Shown here one piece after another: positions 63,104-64,000 of a DNA stretch of 64,000 bases. The notes under the pieces were generated by a model, which did no database searches, was not told where the DNA came from, and was given only the letters and a program-made list of their open reading frames with translations. Source of the DNA: Serratia nevei. GTDB lineage: Bacteria > Pseudomonadota > Gammaproteobacteria > Enterobacterales > Enterobacteriaceae. The stretch spans positions 116,035 through 180,034 of the forward strand of contig NZ_JAMYWQ010000004.1 of NCBI RefSeq assembly GCF_024160145.1. The letters run 5' to 3'. How positions within the stretch are numbered: position 1 is the stretch's first letter; the number at the start of each line of letters is the position of its first letter. Position numbers and translations under genes: made by a program.

Positions 63104-63681
63104 AATACCCTCACTTTATAAAACTTCGCATTAGCATTAATTATTCTCTTCCCAGATGAGAAAAAAACAGTGAGTTCGTAACGTAACAACGTATTTATTC
63201 ATTTACGACGAGTGCTGGTTGTGTGGATTATTGGACAAAAATACATGCACTAAGCCATATGCCATAGCGCCCCGTGTTGACCTCAGTGAACATTAACAAC
63301 AGGTGATTTTTGCAAACGGATAAAATGATGCGATAACCGAGATTTAAACAATATCATCCGGCACTCCAGCAGCCTGCGATATTGCTGACGCCCATACCTG
63401 ACAGCACCCTGTCATTCTCGCCTGAAGGGCCAAGGTACAACGCTATTTATCCTGACAGGCGAGACCCGGGGGAGCATTGATTTCCACTAACAAGGGGGAT
63501 GGATTGTATTGGTGCGATAATAGGAATAAAACAAAAAACATAATAAACTGTTTTAAATGATTTTTACAATAACAAAATAGCAATATATACACAATAAAAT
63601 GGTGTACAACACATAGAATAAATTATAAGCAATTGGCACTCACCCAATGCTTATCATATTAAAAAAAGATTTATAGAAAAA

Positions 63682-63787
63682 CTGTTCACCCTATACACCT
63701 TTTAATTTTATCCTTTCATTTAAATTAATTAATGAGTGAATAGCTACCTTATCAGTGTACACTCCTGTTCACCTACAGGGTGAACAG
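63682..63787. repeat. GGTGAACAG iteron-like repeats
   Basis: Three copies of CTGTTCACC/GGTGAACAG: 63682-63690 (minus sense), 63765-63773 (minus sense) and 63779-63787 (plus). The last two form a perfect 9-bp inverted repeat with a 5-base spacer. The motif resembles the type I iterons bound by the P4-phage alpha replication protein (recalled from the P4 literature). No alpha gene is in the window. Confidence 0.45.
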
Positions 63788-63807
63788 CCTGGATCGCAGG
63801 CACAAAA

Positions 63808-63827
63808 AAACCGGCCTGATCCGGTTT
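63808..63827 (-). terminator. Rho-independent terminator, minus strand
   Basis: AAACCGG-ATCAGG-CCGGTTT on the minus strand is followed by TTTTGTG. It would end a minus-strand transcript coming from the right, whose gene lies beyond, or was separated by, the insertion-sequence end. Confidence 0.75.
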
Positions 63828-63873
63828 GGGGAACGCTTGTCGTTATGAAATTGGCCGTTCAGCGGCCGATAGG

Positions 63874-63937
63874 TGTCAATACCGATCGAATTGTGACCCA
63901 CCCTGCCAAAGTAAAACGGACCCACCCCTGATCGTGG
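63874..63937. mobile_element. Possible end of an IS21-family insertion sequence
   Basis: TGTCAATACCGATCGAATTG followed by a GACCCACCC...GGACCCACCCC pattern resembles IS21-family ends, which start with TGT and contain repeats of this kind. A gene tail begins on the minus strand immediately inside. The assignment is from memory of the sequence style. Confidence 0.45.
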
Positions 63938-64000
63938 TTACTCAGAAACTTCGGCTTGCGCCTGTTTCTTAAGTTGGCCACTTTTTAATTTGTCCTTCAG
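63938..64000 (-). CDS. C-terminal tail of a gene extending beyond the window
   Basis: 20 codons and a stop are open on the minus strand: LKDKLKSGQLKKQAQAEVSE then TAA at 63938. The lysine/glutamine-rich tail could belong to an IS21-family IstB/IstA protein given the adjacent insertion-sequence end. The fragment is too short to decide. Confidence 0.45.
   Translation of the reverse strand: MKDKLKSGQLKKQAQAEVSE

Larger units (their letters stand above)
63104..63937. other. AT-rich non-coding region with iteron-like repeats
   Basis: More than 800 bases without a gene. Listed separately are inverted CTGTTCACC repeats, a terminator hairpin and an insertion-sequence end. The rest is very AT-rich (63500-63760). 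Confidence 0.5.

Noticed and set aside
1..64000. CRISPR arrays, tRNA or rRNA genes
   Set aside because: No regularly spaced repeats or tRNA-like cloverleaf sequences were noticed in any part of the window.

Overview
The window looks like chromosome of a Serratia species, most likely Serratia marcescens or a close relative. It is GC-rich and enterobacterial in gene content: recognisable homologues of aqpZ, yafE, ycaC, pagP, yjjA, leuE, tehB, feaB/feaR, cybB and an indolepyruvate decarboxylase (ipdC). Most of positions 1-27,400 and 55,600-63,100 is ordinary accessory-metabolism chromosome: small transcription units, convergent or divergent, several ending in clear hairpin terminators.

The main feature is a genomic island at about 27,975-55,000, transcribed entirely on the minus strand. 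It encodes a complete extracellular contractile injection system (eCIS) of the antifeeding-prophage (Afp) / Photorhabdus virulence cassette (PVC) type. In transcription order it has: a phage-type lysis cassette (Rz/Rz1 spanin pair, LydA-like holin, GH24 endolysin); an ops/JUMPstart element; tube (afp1), three sheaths (afp2-4), second tube (afp5), small DUF5908 protein (afp6), LysM-type tube adaptor (afp7), VgrG-like spike (afp8), gp25-like wedge (afp9), PAAR-like tip (afp10), two baseplate proteins (afp11, afp12), two tandem tail-fibre genes (afp13 position), tape measure (afp14), AAA+ ATPase (afp15) and DUF4255 terminator (afp16). Two cargo candidates follow: a 307-residue glycine-zipper protein and a 913-residue protein ending in an arginine-type ADP-ribosyltransferase fold with an unusual first motif.

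The likely working model is as follows. RfaH or a paralogue acting at the ops element (53240-53269) lets RNA polymerase read the roughly 25-kb operon. Cytoplasmic particles assemble around the tape measure and are loaded with the C-terminal-operon effectors. The adjoining lysis genes release them. The fibre locus shows a tandem duplication, with remnants of the afp12 3' end and the afp14 5' end between the copies, so host-range diversification is visible in the sequence. The left edge of the island truncates a host gene whose stop codon still overlaps that of its convergent neighbour.

Left flank: a Fur-box-preceded periplasmic iron-complex binding protein, acetyltransferases, methyltransferases, an LtrA-type membrane protein, a phytase-like esterase, aqpZ, a pirin/ycaC pair with a divergent LysR regulator, a DeoR/VOC pair, pagP, a universal stress protein, ipdC, tehB, leuE, feaB with feaR, and a DsbA paralogue with a CGPC active site. 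Right flank: a DppA-type peptide-binding protein, cybB, two co-transcribed unknown membrane proteins, a TM2 protein and an esterase. The extreme right end is AT-rich. It carries repeats like P4-satellite origin iterons and what looks like the end of an IS21-family element with the tail of a gene running off the window.
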